DNA of 40,066 nucleotides, from assembly GCA_905479745.1 (NCBI GenBank), contig CAJQNO010000007.1, positions 1 through 40,066 of the forward strand, read 5' to 3'. Below, piece after piece: positions 8,728 to 17,675 of the stretch (its first letter is position 1; the number at the start of each line of letters is the position of its first letter). The translations under genes were made by a program, and so were the position numbers. The notes beneath the pieces were generated by a model that saw only the letters and a list, made by a program, of their open reading frames with translations, was not told where the DNA came from and did no database searches. The stretch comes from an uncultured Flavobacteriaceae bacterium (GTDB taxonomy: Bacteria > Bacteroidota > Bacteroidia > Flavobacteriales > Flavobacteriaceae).

Positions 8728-9349
8728 AACCCCTACAGAATTTAACACGGTGATCTTCGATCTGGGCGGGGTCCTCATAGACTGGAATCCCGAATATGTA
8801 TTTCTGAAGGAATTTCGGGGAAACCGGGAAAAAATGAACTGGTTTCTCAATGAGATCTGTGCCTGGGAATGGAATGCTAGACAAGATGCAGGGTATCCGC
8901 TGGCGAAAGCAACTGAAGAGCGAGTTGCTATGTTCCCCGAATATGAAGAGCTAATACGAATGTACTATGGCCGTTGGGAAGAAATGCTGGGGTTCACACA
9001 TGACGACACACATCGAATTCTGGAAACCCTGGTGAATAACGACCACTATCGGGTCCTGGCGCTAACTAACTGGAGCGGAGAAACATTTCCGAAGGCATTA
9101 GAAAAATTCGAGTGGTTACAATGGTTTGAAGGAATTTTAGTGAGCGGGAATGAAGGTATGCGTAAACCACACCGCGAGATCTATGAGCTTATGCTTAACC
9201 GATACGGCATTGACCCCTCTAGGGCTATTTTTATCGATGATAGTATAAATAATGTAAAAGGATGTGAGGAAGTTGGTATTACGGGAGTTCATTTTACGAA
9301 TGCCGAAAGACTAGAAGCATCATTAAAAGAGTTAGGGCTTAAATTTTAA
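8720..9349 (+). CDS. HAD-superfamily (subfamily IA) phosphatase, YihX-like
   Basis: 209 residues. HAD motifs in order: I, FDLGGVLIDW (13-22, nucleophile Asp14); II, LTNWS (about 113-117); III, the Lys in RKPHREIY; IV, FIDDS near 172. The second Asp of the usual DxDx motif is replaced by Gly (DLG), as in YihX-like HADs such as alpha-glucose-1-phosphate phosphatase. It probably dephosphorylates a small phosphorylated metabolite in the cytosol. The ATG lies inside the end of the cupin gene (8-nt overlap). The substrate is undetermined. Confidence 0.9.
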   Translation: MDRTPTEFNTVIFDLGGVLIDWNPEYVFLKEFRGNREKMNWFLNEICAWEWNARQDAGYPLAKATEERVAMFPEYEELIRMYYGRWEEMLGFTHDDTHRILETLVNNDHYRVLALTNWSGETFPKALEKFEWLQWFEGILVSGNEGMRKPHREIYELMLNRYGIDPSRAIFIDDSINNVKGCEEVGITGVHFTNAERLEASLKELGLKF

Positions 9350-9371
9350 GATTAATTAGTAACTTCAAACT

Positions 9372-10346
9372 ATGAAAAAACGGAAAGTCGCGGTCCTTGG
9401 ACCTATCCCCCGGGACTATATCATCACACATAATAACGAGGAGATTCAGAAATATGGATGCGTGACACATACTGCGATCGCTTTGTCCAATCTACTCGGG
9501 CCGGAAGACAGAGTATTTCCAGTTACTCATATTAGAAAAAGTGATGCTAAGGGAATTGAAGATCTATTCGGTAGTTATAAAAATATTGATACTTCCTTTA
9601 TTTCTTCTGAAGCGGATATGGGGGATGTAATTCAGTTGAAATTTACCGATCAAAACAACAGGCTTGAAACGCAAACCGCATTTATGAAGCCTATAATGCC
9701 GGAGGACGTGAAGGATCTGCTGGACTGCGAAGTTTTTGTATGTGTCCCTGTAACCGATTTTGAAGTGCCTCTAGAAACGCTTCAGTATATTAAAGAAAAC
9801 AGTAATGCCAGTATAGTGTTCGATGCTCACGGGCCTACTACAGCTCTTACTACCAAAGGAGTTAGGGTTACAAAATTCTGGGTGGACCGCGACCTTTGGC
9901 TTCCATACATCGATGTTTTAAAGATGAATCTCGAGGAGGCTAATTGCAGCTGGTTTCAGAATGAATATACCCTGGCCGAATTAAAGAATAATGACGAGAT
10001 CGCCATGGATCAACTTCCGTTCTTCGCCGAACACTGCTTAAAACACGGACTTAAATCGCTGTTCGTTACCTTGGACTCCAGGGGAGTTATGGTATACACC
10101 CTTGAAAACGGCACTTTGAAACAACAACTGGTCCCATCGATACCCGTGAAACATGTGGTTGATACCACTGGCTGTGGCGATTCTTTTGCTGGAGGTATAG
10201 CGTTTAGTTTACTTCTTGCTCCCGACGATCCTATAAAGGCAGCGCAATTTGGCAATGCCATGGGAGCGCAACGTACGCAGGGAAAGACCTTCGATGTATT
10301 TAAATCGCTGGAAGAGACCCAGACCATCCTGAACAAACATTACTAA
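9372..10346 (+). CDS. PfkB/ribokinase-family carbohydrate kinase
   Basis: 324 residues. The C-terminal signature DTTGCGDSFAGG (264-275) provides the anion hole and catalytic base Asp270 of PfkB kinases. The N-terminal VAVLGPIPRDYI (7-18) is the usual first strand, though the common DxxGGxxxN pattern is weakened to KYGCVTHTAIALSN. It should phosphorylate a sugar or nucleoside with ATP in the cytosol; the substrate cannot be told. It starts 22 nt after the HAD phosphatase and is followed after 4 nt by an unknown helical protein, so it probably heads or continues an operon running to about 11.8 kb. Confidence 0.92.
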   Translation: MKKRKVAVLGPIPRDYIITHNNEEIQKYGCVTHTAIALSNLLGPEDRVFPVTHIRKSDAKGIEDLFGSYKNIDTSFISSEADMGDVIQLKFTDQNNRLETQTAFMKPIMPEDVKDLLDCEVFVCVPVTDFEVPLETLQYIKENSNASIVFDAHGPTTALTTKGVRVTKFWVDRDLWLPYIDVLKMNLEEANCSWFQNEYTLAELKNNDEIAMDQLPFFAEHCLKHGLKSLFVTLDSRGVMVYTLENGTLKQQLVPSIPVKHVVDTTGCGDSFAGGIAFSLLLAPDDPIKAAQFGNAMGAQRTQGKTFDVFKSLEETQTILNKHY

Positions 10347-10350
10347 GGTC

Positions 10351-10827
10351 ATGAAAGCAGCAACTGTCGCTCAAATTAGGAAAGAACTAAGATACCGTTC
10401 GAGTGACGAATTGGAAGAACTCTGTCTGCGCCTGGCACGTTTTAAAAAGGAAAATAAAGAATTACTCACCTATCTCCTTTTCGAAAAGGATGATGAGGCT
10501 GCCTTCCTGGAACATGTAAAGGAGTATATTTCCGAAATGTTCAATGATATCAATACATCGAGCTACTATTATATAAAGAAAAGTGTCCGGAAGATATTGA
10601 GGGAAACTAAAAAATTCATACGCTATTCTTCTGTTAAGGAATCGGAAGTCGAGCTACTACTCTTCTTTTGCACCCAACTACGAGAGATGCGACCCAAAAT
10701 TGACAACAACAGGACTTTAATGAATATTTTCGACAGGCAGCTCCAGTTGGTGAAATCGAAGATCAAGGGACTTCATGAAGACCTGCAGTACGACTATTCC
10801 AGAGAATTGAATCATTTAAAGAGCTAA
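10351..10827 (+). CDS. Unknown all-helical cytosolic protein
   Basis: 158 residues, no signal peptide or membrane segment. The sequence is almost wholly alpha-helical and highly charged, with heptad-like stretches (about 15-35 and 120-150). I do not recognise a domain, though it has the look of a conserved Bacteroidota hypothetical protein. The start follows the kinase stop by 4 nt and the stop is 2 nt before the YceI start, so all are likely on one mRNA. No function is proposed. Confidence 0.82.
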   Translation: MKAATVAQIRKELRYRSSDELEELCLRLARFKKENKELLTYLLFEKDDEAAFLEHVKEYISEMFNDINTSSYYYIKKSVRKILRETKKFIRYSSVKESEVELLLFFCTQLREMRPKIDNNRTLMNIFDRQLQLVKSKIKGLHEDLQYDYSRELNHLKS

Positions 10828-10829
10828 TC

Positions 10830-11453
10830 ATGAAATCATATAAGCATAAATCGCAATCCCGACATCTGGTTCTTCTGATAGTCATGTCGGTTACATTTTT
10901 GTCATTCATTGGCAACCCTGTGGAGACTAGGAAACTCACCGCCGAAACCAATCATTCTACCCTGCTATTCTCTGTTCCTATCTCAAATGGGATCACAAGG
11001 ATCACAGGAAAATTCAATGAATACACTATCGATCTCGATTATGTAGATGGAGATTTTACTAAGTCTAAGCTATCGGCGACCATAAAAGTGGAAAGTATAG
11101 ACACAGGAATAAGCGGTCGGGATGAGCATTTACGAAGTGCCGATTTTTTCAATACCGAAGTTTATCCGGAGATCAGTTTCGAAAGTAAACGTATAGAAAA
11201 GACCGAAGAGGGTTATGTAGCTATTGGAGCATTTAGCATGCACGGGGTTACTAGAGAACTGGAATTGCCCTTTGTGATCACGGGCGTTGATGGTGAGAAT
11301 ACCATTGGCATCTCCTCACGCCTGTCTATCGACAGAACCGATTATGGAGTGGGCAATGACTTTAAGCACAGCGCGATTGAGAATTTTATAGGCAACACGA
11401 TCCATGTAGAGATCGATTTCTGGACCAAAAAAAGAAAAACACCTAAAAAATAA
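10830..11453 (+). CDS. YceI-family lipid-binding-like exported protein
   Basis: 207 residues. An N-terminal hydrophobic segment (about 13-29) acts as signal or anchor. The rest is a YceI-type beta-barrel lipocalin-like domain: the family features SGRDEHLRSADFFNTEVYPE, FSMHGVTRELELPF and the terminal DFGVG-like DYGVGNDF are all present. YceI proteins bind polyprenoid or other hydrophobic ligands in the periplasm. It is packed 2 nt after the helical protein and 2 nt before arsC. Confidence 0.93.
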   Translation: MKSYKHKSQSRHLVLLIVMSVTFLSFIGNPVETRKLTAETNHSTLLFSVPISNGITRITGKFNEYTIDLDYVDGDFTKSKLSATIKVESIDTGISGRDEHLRSADFFNTEVYPEISFESKRIEKTEEGYVAIGAFSMHGVTRELELPFVITGVDGENTIGISSRLSIDRTDYGVGNDFKHSAIENFIGNTIHVEIDFWTKKRKTPKK

Positions 11454-11455
11454 TA

Positions 11456-11797
11456 ATGACAAAGATCTATCACAATCCAAGATGCAGCAAATCGAGGCAA
11501 ACAGTTCAATTGTTAGAACGTGAAGGGGAAGCATTTGAAACAGTTCTATACATGGATTCGCCGCCAACCGCTAAAGAGTTAACCGATATTTTAAAACTAC
11601 TGGGATTAAAGCCTATAGAACTTGTGCGAAAGAACGAACAAATTTGGAAAGAAAACTATAGAGGCAAGGACCTTACAAACGCCCAGATCGTGGCGGCCAT
11701 GGTAGCTCACCCCAGGTTGATAGAGCGCCCGATCGTTATTAAAAACGGCAAGGCAGCACTTGGAAGACCCCCTGAAAATATTTTAGGAATCTTGTAA
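11456..11797 (+). CDS. arsC: ArsC/Spx-family arsenate reductase-like protein
   Basis: 113 residues. Thioredoxin-fold ArsC: NPRCSKSRQT (7-16) with the nucleophile Cys10, and the Arg triad at R58 (LVRKNE), R91 (ERPIV) and R104 (GRP), aligning with E. coli plasmid ArsC Cys12/R60/R94/R107. It would reduce arsenate to arsenite with glutaredoxin and glutathione. There is no arsR, arsB or acr3 gene nearby, so it is a stand-alone copy and arsenate may not be its physiological substrate. Last gene of the 9.4-11.8 kb operon. Confidence 0.9.
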   Translation: MTKIYHNPRCSKSRQTVQLLEREGEAFETVLYMDSPPTAKELTDILKLLGLKPIELVRKNEQIWKENYRGKDLTNAQIVAAMVAHPRLIERPIVIKNGKAALGRPPENILGIL

Positions 11798-11874
11798 AGT
11801 TTTTTAACATAAGATTGGCATTCCCCGTTTAAACATGAAGCTATTTTCGTAGTCTAATTCTTCAAAAAGACTAC

Positions 11875-14355
11875 ATGAGAATATCCTTCACTATTTGTCT
11901 GTTGCTTGCGTCCTTAATAAGCTACGCTCAACCATCAGACCGAGTAACCGAATTAGAAAGAGAATTTAAAGTTAGCGGGCAAGTACTCGAAAAAGGCTCC
12001 GATCTACCTCTCGAATATGCATCCGTTTCATTTCTCGATTCTGCCGGTAAAATTGTTACCGGTGGTATTACAGACGTGAACGGGGAATATGAGGTGAAAG
12101 TACCGGAGGGTACCTACACCATTCAATTCGATTTTATTTCGTTTAAAACCCGCAGATTAACGGGACAGGTAATCGATAATAATATAAAATTACCGGTTGT
12201 CTATTTGGAATTAGACTCGGAGAGCCTAGATGAAGTGGTGGTAAGAGCCGAAACCACCGAAGTACAGGTTCGTCTCGATAAGAAGATTTATAATATAGGT
12301 AAAGACCTTACCACTAGTGGAGCTACTGTGAGTGACGCCCTTAATAATGTACCTTCTGTCACCGTGGATGTTGAAGGGAATATAGCTTTAAGAGGTAATG
12401 AGAACGTACGGATACTTATTAATGGCAGGCCTTCGGCCATCGCGGGGTTTGGTTCTACCGATGCCCTTCGGCAGCTTCCCGCCGAAGCTATTGAGCGTGT
12501 GGAAGTGATCACTTCTCCGTCTGCACGATACGATGCAGAGGGAACAGCGGGGATACTGAATATCATTTTAAGGAAAGAAAAGACCCTGGGCCTCAATGGG
12601 TCGGTTATCACTAACCTGGGTTATCCACTAAGCTCCGGTATCAATGCGAATGTGAATCTGAGAACGGAGAAATTCAATATCTTCAATACTACAGGTTACC
12701 GGTATCGCGAGTCGCCGGGAAATGCCTTCTTCGAAAATAGATATTTCTCAACCAGCCGGGAATTTCCACTGGTGCAGGAAAGTAGGGACTACGACCGCCT
12801 GGGGAGGAACTTCAATTCAAATCTTGGTATGGAATACTTTATCAACGATCAATCTTCCATAACCGCATCCGGATTTATCCGTATTGGGAATGATGACGAT
12901 CTCACTACCAATATCACCAACGAATTTGACGGTAATAATGTACTGGGTAGAACTACTATCAGGGAAGAACAGGAAACCGAAGATGATAAGAACTACCAAC
13001 TCGCTTTAAACTATCGAAATAAATTTAACGATAACGGGCACGAACTAACAGCCGATTTCCAATACGAGATCAGCGACGAAACTCAGGATGCCGTAATTGG
13101 TGAATATATTAGTATGCCTACCTTTACCAATCTCCCAACGGAGATCGTAACAACAGTTGAAGATAAGACCGAATACCTGTTTCAGGTAGATTACGTTCTC
13201 CCCATAGGAGAGAATGCACAATTTGAAGCCGGATACCGCGGAAATTTTCAGGAAACGACAACAGATTTTACTGTAGAAGAAGAAGTTAATACTTCGGGCG
13301 TTTTTGTAAGAAATGACAGCTTGTCTAACATCTTTTCTTTCGAACAGAATGTAAATGCTTTATACACCCAATACGGAAATAAATTTGGGAATTTCTCATT
13401 CCTATTGGGGCTTAGATTAGAAAATACTGTATTAAAAGGAGATGTTACTGCCGAAGACATTAGCAGCAGTGGAAGTGAACTAGATTTAAATTTCGACAAG
13501 GATTATCTTGGGTTGTTCCCTACGGTGAACTTGATCTACGAATTAGGAGAACGTGAAAACATTACACTGGGTTACAACCGCCGTATCAACAGGCCGAGAC
13601 ACTGGTTTCTTAACCCATTTCCGTCTCGATCTAGTGAAGCTAATGTGTTTCAGGGAAATCCCAGCCTCGATCCCGCTTATGCTAGTGCCTTCGATCTTGG
13701 TTACCTGAGACGATGGGATAAGATCACACTAACCTCCTCTATCTACTACCAATACGAAACAGATTCTTTTGAGCGGATCCAGGAGGACACTGGTGAATTA
13801 ACACCAAATGGCATTCCTATTATCCGTACAATTCCTATCAACCTTTCCACTAACGAACGAATAGGCTTTGAAGCCGGGATATTGTACAATCCTGCAAAAT
13901 GGTTGCGGTTTAACGGAAGTTTTAACTTCTTCAGATTTTCTACTGAAGGGGAATTCAATGGAGTGGACTACGGAGCAGATAATACGAGCTGGTTTGCAAG
14001 GGGAAGTGCAAAAGTTAGCCTGCCCGCTAAGATCGATTGGCAGACCAATGCATTTTACAGGGGACCAACCAACAACGCACAGACTGAATCTGAAGGTATA
14101 CTATCTATTAATCTGGCATTCAGTAAAGACCTGTTTAACGACAATGCAACTTTAGGGTTTAACGTTAGCGACCTGTTCAATTCGAGAAAACGACGTTCGT
14201 TCACCTCTACAGACAGCTTCACTTCAGAATCTGAGTTTCAGTGGAGAGAACGATCTTTTAATATGTCGTTTACCTATAGATTCAATCAAAAGAAAGAACG
14301 ACAACGTAATGGTCGTGAAGGTGGAGACTTTGAGGATGAAGGATTTGAAGGGTAA
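11875..14355 (+). CDS. TonB-dependent outer-membrane receptor (OMP_b-brl_3 type)
   Basis: 826 residues. Signal peptide 1-19 (SYAQ). Residues about 30-115 form a carboxypeptidase-regulatory-like (CarbopepD_reg_2) domain. A plug domain follows at about 120-240 (VSDALNNVPSVTVDVEGNIALRG, then PAEAIERVEVITSPSARYDAEGTAGILNI split across 160-230). The remainder is the 22-strand-type barrel with many aromatic strand ends (for example MSFTYRF). No SusD partner follows, so a polysaccharide-locus role is unlikely; the cargo is unknown. The tail after the last strand is short and acidic (GGDFEDEGFEG). A -7-like TATTTTCG lies near 11841, one base off consensus. Ends at a terminator shared with the opposite gene. 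Confidence 0.93.
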   Translation: MRISFTICLLLASLISYAQPSDRVTELEREFKVSGQVLEKGSDLPLEYASVSFLDSAGKIVTGGITDVNGEYEVKVPEGTYTIQFDFISFKTRRLTGQVIDNNIKLPVVYLELDSESLDEVVVRAETTEVQVRLDKKIYNIGKDLTTSGATVSDALNNVPSVTVDVEGNIALRGNENVRILINGRPSAIAGFGSTDALRQLPAEAIERVEVITSPSARYDAEGTAGILNIILRKEKTLGLNGSVITNLGYPLSSGINANVNLRTEKFNIFNTTGYRYRESPGNAFFENRYFSTSREFPLVQESRDYDRLGRNFNSNLGMEYFINDQSSITASGFIRIGNDDDLTTNITNEFDGNNVLGRTTIREEQETEDDKNYQLALNYRNKFNDNGHELTADFQYEISDETQDAVIGEYISMPTFTNLPTEIVTTVEDKTEYLFQVDYVLPIGENAQFEAGYRGNFQETTTDFTVEEEVNTSGVFVRNDSLSNIFSFEQNVNALYTQYGNKFGNFSFLLGLRLENTVLKGDVTAEDISSSGSELDLNFDKDYLGLFPTVNLIYELGERENITLGYNRRINRPRHWFLNPFPSRSSEANVFQGNPSLDPAYASAFDLGYLRRWDKITLTSSIYYQYETDSFERIQEDTGELTPNGIPIIRTIPINLSTNERIGFEAGILYNPAKWLRFNGSFNFFRFSTEGEFNGVDYGADNTSWFARGSAKVSLPAKIDWQTNAFYRGPTNNAQTESEGILSINLAFSKDLFNDNATLGFNVSDLFNSRKRRSFTSTDSFTSESEFQWRERSFNMSFTYRFNQKKERQRNGREGGDFEDEGFEG

Positions 14356-14374
14356 ATCTAATAACTTGACACAA

Positions 14375-14402
14375 AAAAAGGAAGCCAATTGGCTTCCTTT
14401 TT
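14375..14402. terminator. Shared bidirectional terminator
   Basis: AAAAAGGAAGCC (14375-14386) pairs with GGCTTCCTTTTT (14391-14402) around AATT. It lies between the convergent receptor gene and the small membrane protein gene. Confidence 0.9.
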
Positions 14403-14418
14403 AATTTTAATGGAGAGT

Positions 14419-14592
14419 TTACAGGTCTTCTTCTTCTCGCCGTTTTGCTTCACGTTTTAATTTCCAGTTCTCATACAAGGCTCCACCTATCCAGTAAGGG
14501 ATGAAGGAGATTAGAAATATCATTAACCAAAATCCGATGGTTAAGATGGTGAGAAATGCTAGAAATCCTAAATACTGATCAAAATCAAACAT
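14419..14592 (-). CDS. Small membrane protein with charged tail
   Basis: 57 residues from the ATG at 14592. A hydrophobic stretch at about 8-32 (LGFLAFLTILTIGFWLMIFL) makes one or two membrane segments, then a basic/acidic tail KLKREAKRREEEDL. A longer open frame reaches back to 14667, but a perfect promoter -7 box (14614-14621) falls inside that extension, so translation most likely starts at 14592. No known family recognised. It is divergent from fumC, 146 nt apart, and ends at the terminator shared with the receptor gene. Confidence 0.65.
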   Translation of the reverse strand: MFDFDQYLGFLAFLTILTIGFWLMIFLISFIPYWIGGALYENWKLKREAKRREEEDL

Positions 14593-14613
14593 GATAGCTA
14601 ATATTTTATATTG

Positions 14614-14621
14614 CAAAGATA
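14614..14621 (-). promoter_or_regulatory. -7 box of the small membrane protein gene
   Basis: The minus strand reads TATCTTTG, an exact TAnnTTTG match, 21 nt before the ATG at 14592. No good -33 box is seen. It supports the shorter start of that gene. Confidence 0.5.
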
Positions 14622-14688
14622 AAATGATTTTTTCAGAATTTATAGCAATTTGCTTCAATTTATTCACACTAAATAAACATCCTTTCTC

Positions 14689-14719
14689 TTGAGGGAAAAA
14701 GGGCTATTTCGTACTTTTG
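14689..14719 (+). promoter_or_regulatory. fumC promoter
   Basis: TACTTTTG (14712-14719) is an exact TAnnTTTG -7 box, with TTG (14689-14691) 20 nt upstream. The fumC ATG follows at 14739. Confidence 0.6.
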
Positions 14720-14738
14720 TAATAGTTAAATCAGCAGC

Positions 14739-16130
14739 ATGAAATACAGAATAGAAAAGGACACTATGGGTGAGGTACAAGTTCCTGCCCACAAGCTTTG
14801 GGGTGCTCAAACCGAACGCTCCCGCAATAACTTCAAAATAGGATCACCGGCCTCCATGCCTTTGGAGATCGTCTATGGTTTTGCCTACTTGAAGAAGGCC
14901 GCAGCTTATACAAATTGTGAACTGGGGGTACTTTCAGAAGAAAAAAGAGATTTGATCGCCCGGGTTTGTGATGAGATCCTGGATGGCAACCACGACGACC
15001 AATTTCCATTAGTGATATGGCAAACCGGTTCCGGAACCCAAAGCAATATGAATGTAAACGAGGTAATTGCTAACAGGGCACATCAATTAGCGGGAAAAAC
15101 GATAGGTGAAGGTGAAAAGACGCTCGCTCCTAACGACGATGTTAATAAATCTCAATCGTCCAACGATACTTTTCCTACAGGAATGCATATTGCTGCTTAT
15201 AAAAAGATCGTCGAGGTAACCATCCCCGGTGTGGAACAATTACAAAACACGCTTCAGCAAAAAGCCGAAGAATTTAAAAATATCGTTAAGATTGGCCGGA
15301 CCCATTTAATGGATGCCACTCCCCTAACCCTCGGGCAGGAATTCAGTGGTTATGCCTCTCAGCTGGATCACGGACTAAAAGCAGTACGCAACACTCTGGA
15401 CCACCTGGGTGAATTAGCCCTTGGAGGCACTGCTGTAGGAACAGGTATCAATACCCCGAAAGGATATGCCGAGAAAGTTGCTCAATACATAGCCCAATTT
15501 ACGGGACTACCTTTTATTACGGCGAAGAATAAATTTGAAGCCCTGGCTGCTCACGATGCCATTGTCGAATCGCATGGTGCCCTGAAACAACTTGCAGTTT
15601 CTCTTAATAAGATCGCCAACGATATAAGGATGATGGCCAGCGGACCAAGAAGTGGTATAGGTGAAATTATCATTCCGGCAAACGAACCGGGTTCTTCCAT
15701 TATGCCGGGGAAAGTGAATCCAACACAATGTGAAGCCCTTACCATGGTCTGTGCGCAGGTAATGGGTAACGATGTGGCAGTGAGTGTAGGTGGACTACAG
15801 GGACATTACGAACTCAATGTCTTTAAACCGGTCATGGCAGCAAACATTCTTCATTCGGCCCAATTATTAGGTGATGCCTGTGTTTCTTTCGACATACATT
15901 GTGCCCGGGGAATAGAACCTAATCATGAAACCATAAAGAAACTTCTCAATAATTCGTTGATGCTGGTAACCGCCCTAAATACGAAGATTGGATACTACAA
16001 AGCAGCTGAAATTGCGAATACAGCACACAGAAATGGTACAACCCTGAAAGAGGAGGCGATAAACCTTGGATATTTAACGGCTGAAGAATTTGATGCCTGG
16101 GTAAAACCTGAAGATATGGTAGGAGATTAG
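14739..16130 (+). CDS. fumC: Class II fumarate hydratase
   Basis: 463 residues, full length. Interconverts fumarate and L-malate in the TCA cycle; the family is iron-independent and homotetrameric. Motifs: [19 protein letters not shown] (96-114), [17 protein letters not shown] (184-200, catalytic His189) and the flexible signature [11 protein letters not shown] (318-328) with the catalytic Ser. The TGSGTQ and [11 protein letters not shown] segments identify FumC rather than aspartase or argininosuccinate lyase. Monocistronic, with a good promoter and an intrinsic terminator. Confidence 0.97.
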   Translation: MKYRIEKDTMGEVQVPAHKLWGAQTERSRNNFKIGSPASMPLEIVYGFAYLKKAAAYTNCELGVLSEEKRDLIARVCDEILDGNHDDQFPLVIWQTGSGTQSNMNVNEVIANRAHQLAGKTIGEGEKTLAPNDDVNKSQSSNDTFPTGMHIAAYKKIVEVTIPGVEQLQNTLQQKAEEFKNIVKIGRTHLMDATPLTLGQEFSGYASQLDHGLKAVRNTLDHLGELALGGTAVGTGINTPKGYAEKVAQYIAQFTGLPFITAKNKFEALAAHDAIVESHGALKQLAVSLNKIANDIRMMASGPRSGIGEIIIPANEPGSSIMPGKVNPTQCEALTMVCAQVMGNDVAVSVGGLQGHYELNVFKPVMAANILHSAQLLGDACVSFDIHCARGIEPNHETIKKLLNNSLMLVTALNTKIGYYKAAEIANTAHRNGTTLKEEAINLGYLTAEEFDAWVKPEDMVGD

Positions 16131-16153
16131 TGATTTTCAGGTCTTTAAACGTT

Positions 16154-16181
16154 AAAACCTTCCTAATGGGAGGTTTTTTTT
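16154..16181 (+). terminator. fumC intrinsic terminator
   Basis: AAAACCTTCC (16154-16163) pairs with GGGAGGTTTT (16168-16177), ten pairs including one G-U, around TAAT. A T-run follows through 16181. Confidence 0.85.
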
Positions 16182-16271
16182 ATAAAAAATCATCGATAAA
16201 ATGCAGATTTATTAGGTGAAATGTAATTTTTATGTATATTGGTATACCCAAATTATTAAAACCTACTTATT

Positions 16272-17585
16272 ATGAGGCTACAATTATCGCCCCTTGCATT
16301 GTGTCTTTTAGTTGCTTTTCTGGTGCTTCCTTTGTTACAAACAAGCGCCATGAAAAATTCTACTAATTCTCCCGCAACCATTGCTATTACTGTATTTAAG
16401 ACAAAAACAAAGAACAGCGAAAACAATAAAAAGTTATCGACTGTAGAGCTGATTTCAGCCACAAATAGCAAAGCCAAATCTACAACTTATAAAGATCTGG
16501 CTCTTGCGACCACAAAACCACCAAATGTGTTGAATAAAGAATTTTCCTACAAAAATATTGTAGACGTACGCAGTAATCCTTCAGAATATTCGAAAAATTC
16601 TGAAAAAAGTACGGCAAAGGAAGAATCTATCCAATATGCATCCTTCGGAGAAGGCATGTTCTATGGTTTTGCTTTAATGGTAATGCTGTTGAATCTGGTA
16701 TGCTACTTTCTTTTCGATGAAAAACTCTTCCTGTTTTATGCATTGACCTTGTTTGCAGTGGGTAACCTGTTGTTCTTAAGTGATGGATTAATGCCTTTAT
16801 TAGGATTTACTGAAATAACCAATGCCGCGGGTGTAGAAGCTTTAATGGTATTGGCGAGTTGTTTCTTCGGATGTTGGTTTGCTTCCAAATATCTGAATGT
16901 AGATGAGTTCGTACCGAAACTAAAATGGATAGCAATTGCCTTATTTGGTTCGGGTACAATTCTAACCATTATGAGTTTCCTTTCGGGTGCGGCATCTTTT
17001 GCAGCAGCTTCAAACCTGATCGCTTATGGAACCCTTTCTCTGTATTACTTGTGTGGGGTGTATATGTTTGGTAAAAAGAATTATCCTAAATTTTATGTCA
17101 TTGCTCTAAGCATTCCTCTGTTATTTGCAATCGATTATTTTGTACTTCGGAATTTGGGCATCGATTTCCTAATGACACAGCCTTCTCATCTTAAAGCTGC
17201 TGTGATCGCCGAAATGCTTATGTTGACCTATGCAATTGTCTACAGAATGAAGGCCATAAAAGAAGAAAATGAATTAAGACAAACCGAATTGCGCATTTTC
17301 CTAAAACGACAGGAGGTCATGAACCGTAAAAATGCTATGCAATTGATGGAAGAAGTATACCTGGAGAATCTTATCATGCATTACGACCTGGACGGCTTCG
17401 AAATAAAGCTATTACAATATATTTCGGAAGGAAAGGACAATGCGAAGATCGCCAGGAAGCTTAAAACCACCGAGCACGAAATAGAAGCTTTAACCAAAGA
17501 GCTTTATCACAAACTGGAAATTAGTGAACACATCCAGGAAGATTACAGAATGGTAGACGCCCAGGCGGACTACATCTACAATTAA
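16272..17585 (+). CDS. Seven-TM protein with C-terminal LuxR-like helix-turn-helix
   Basis: 437 residues. N-terminal hydrophobic signal or anchor (8-24); a Ser/Thr/Lys-rich low-complexity extracytoplasmic stretch (about 28-120); seven membrane segments (about 127-147, 152-172, 185-205, 217-239, 243-265, 273-292, 306-325); a charged coiled coil (about 325-360); and a C-terminal region (about 374-418) whose pattern EIKLLQYISEGKDNAKIARK then TEHEIEALTKELYHKLEI resembles a LuxR/GerE helix-turn-helix. The seven-TM part resembles 7TMR-DISM membrane sensors, usually fused to kinases or cyclases; here the output would be DNA binding. The extracytoplasmic part lacks an evident DISM ligand-binding domain. 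The role is inferred from architecture only. Confidence 0.8.
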   Translation: MRLQLSPLALCLLVAFLVLPLLQTSAMKNSTNSPATIAITVFKTKTKNSENNKKLSTVELISATNSKAKSTTYKDLALATTKPPNVLNKEFSYKNIVDVRSNPSEYSKNSEKSTAKEESIQYASFGEGMFYGFALMVMLLNLVCYFLFDEKLFLFYALTLFAVGNLLFLSDGLMPLLGFTEITNAAGVEALMVLASCFFGCWFASKYLNVDEFVPKLKWIAIALFGSGTILTIMSFLSGAASFAAASNLIAYGTLSLYYLCGVYMFGKKNYPKFYVIALSIPLLFAIDYFVLRNLGIDFLMTQPSHLKAAVIAEMLMLTYAIVYRMKAIKEENELRQTELRIFLKRQEVMNRKNAMQLMEEVYLENLIMHYDLDGFEIKLLQYISEGKDNAKIARKLKTTEHEIEALTKELYHKLEISEHIQEDYRMVDAQADYIYN

Positions 17586-17586
17586 T

Positions 17587-17652
17587 CTGAGTATCGGTGC
17601 AAGTAAGCGAGGCTTCGGCCAGAGACCTTATAACATCGACTCGCTAACTCAG
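17587..17652 (+). other. Nested inverted-repeat element in the 3' region
   Basis: Directly after the seven-TM gene, CTGAGT (17587-17592) is complementary to ACTCAG (17647-17652), and inside it AGCGAG (17606-17611) is complementary to CTCGCT (17640-17645). Between the inner arms lies GGC-TTCG-GCC (17611-17620), a very stable UUCG-tetraloop mini-hairpin. The outer stem has a 13-nt bulge on one side and 1 nt on the other. The folded RNA could protect the mRNA 3' end or be a small RNA. It is not a tRNA. A terminator hairpin follows at 17676. Confidence 0.45.
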
Positions 17653-17675
17653 CCTAATTCAATTAATAGTGAGGT

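Noticed and set aside
16241..16248. GGTATACC palindrome before the seven-TM gene
   Set aside because: An isolated 8-bp palindrome in AT-rich DNA with no partner repeat; expected by chance.
17587..17652. tRNA gene
   Set aside because: No 7-bp acceptor stem, no T-loop TTCRA and no plausible anticodon arm; the stems are 6 bp with a one-sided bulge.
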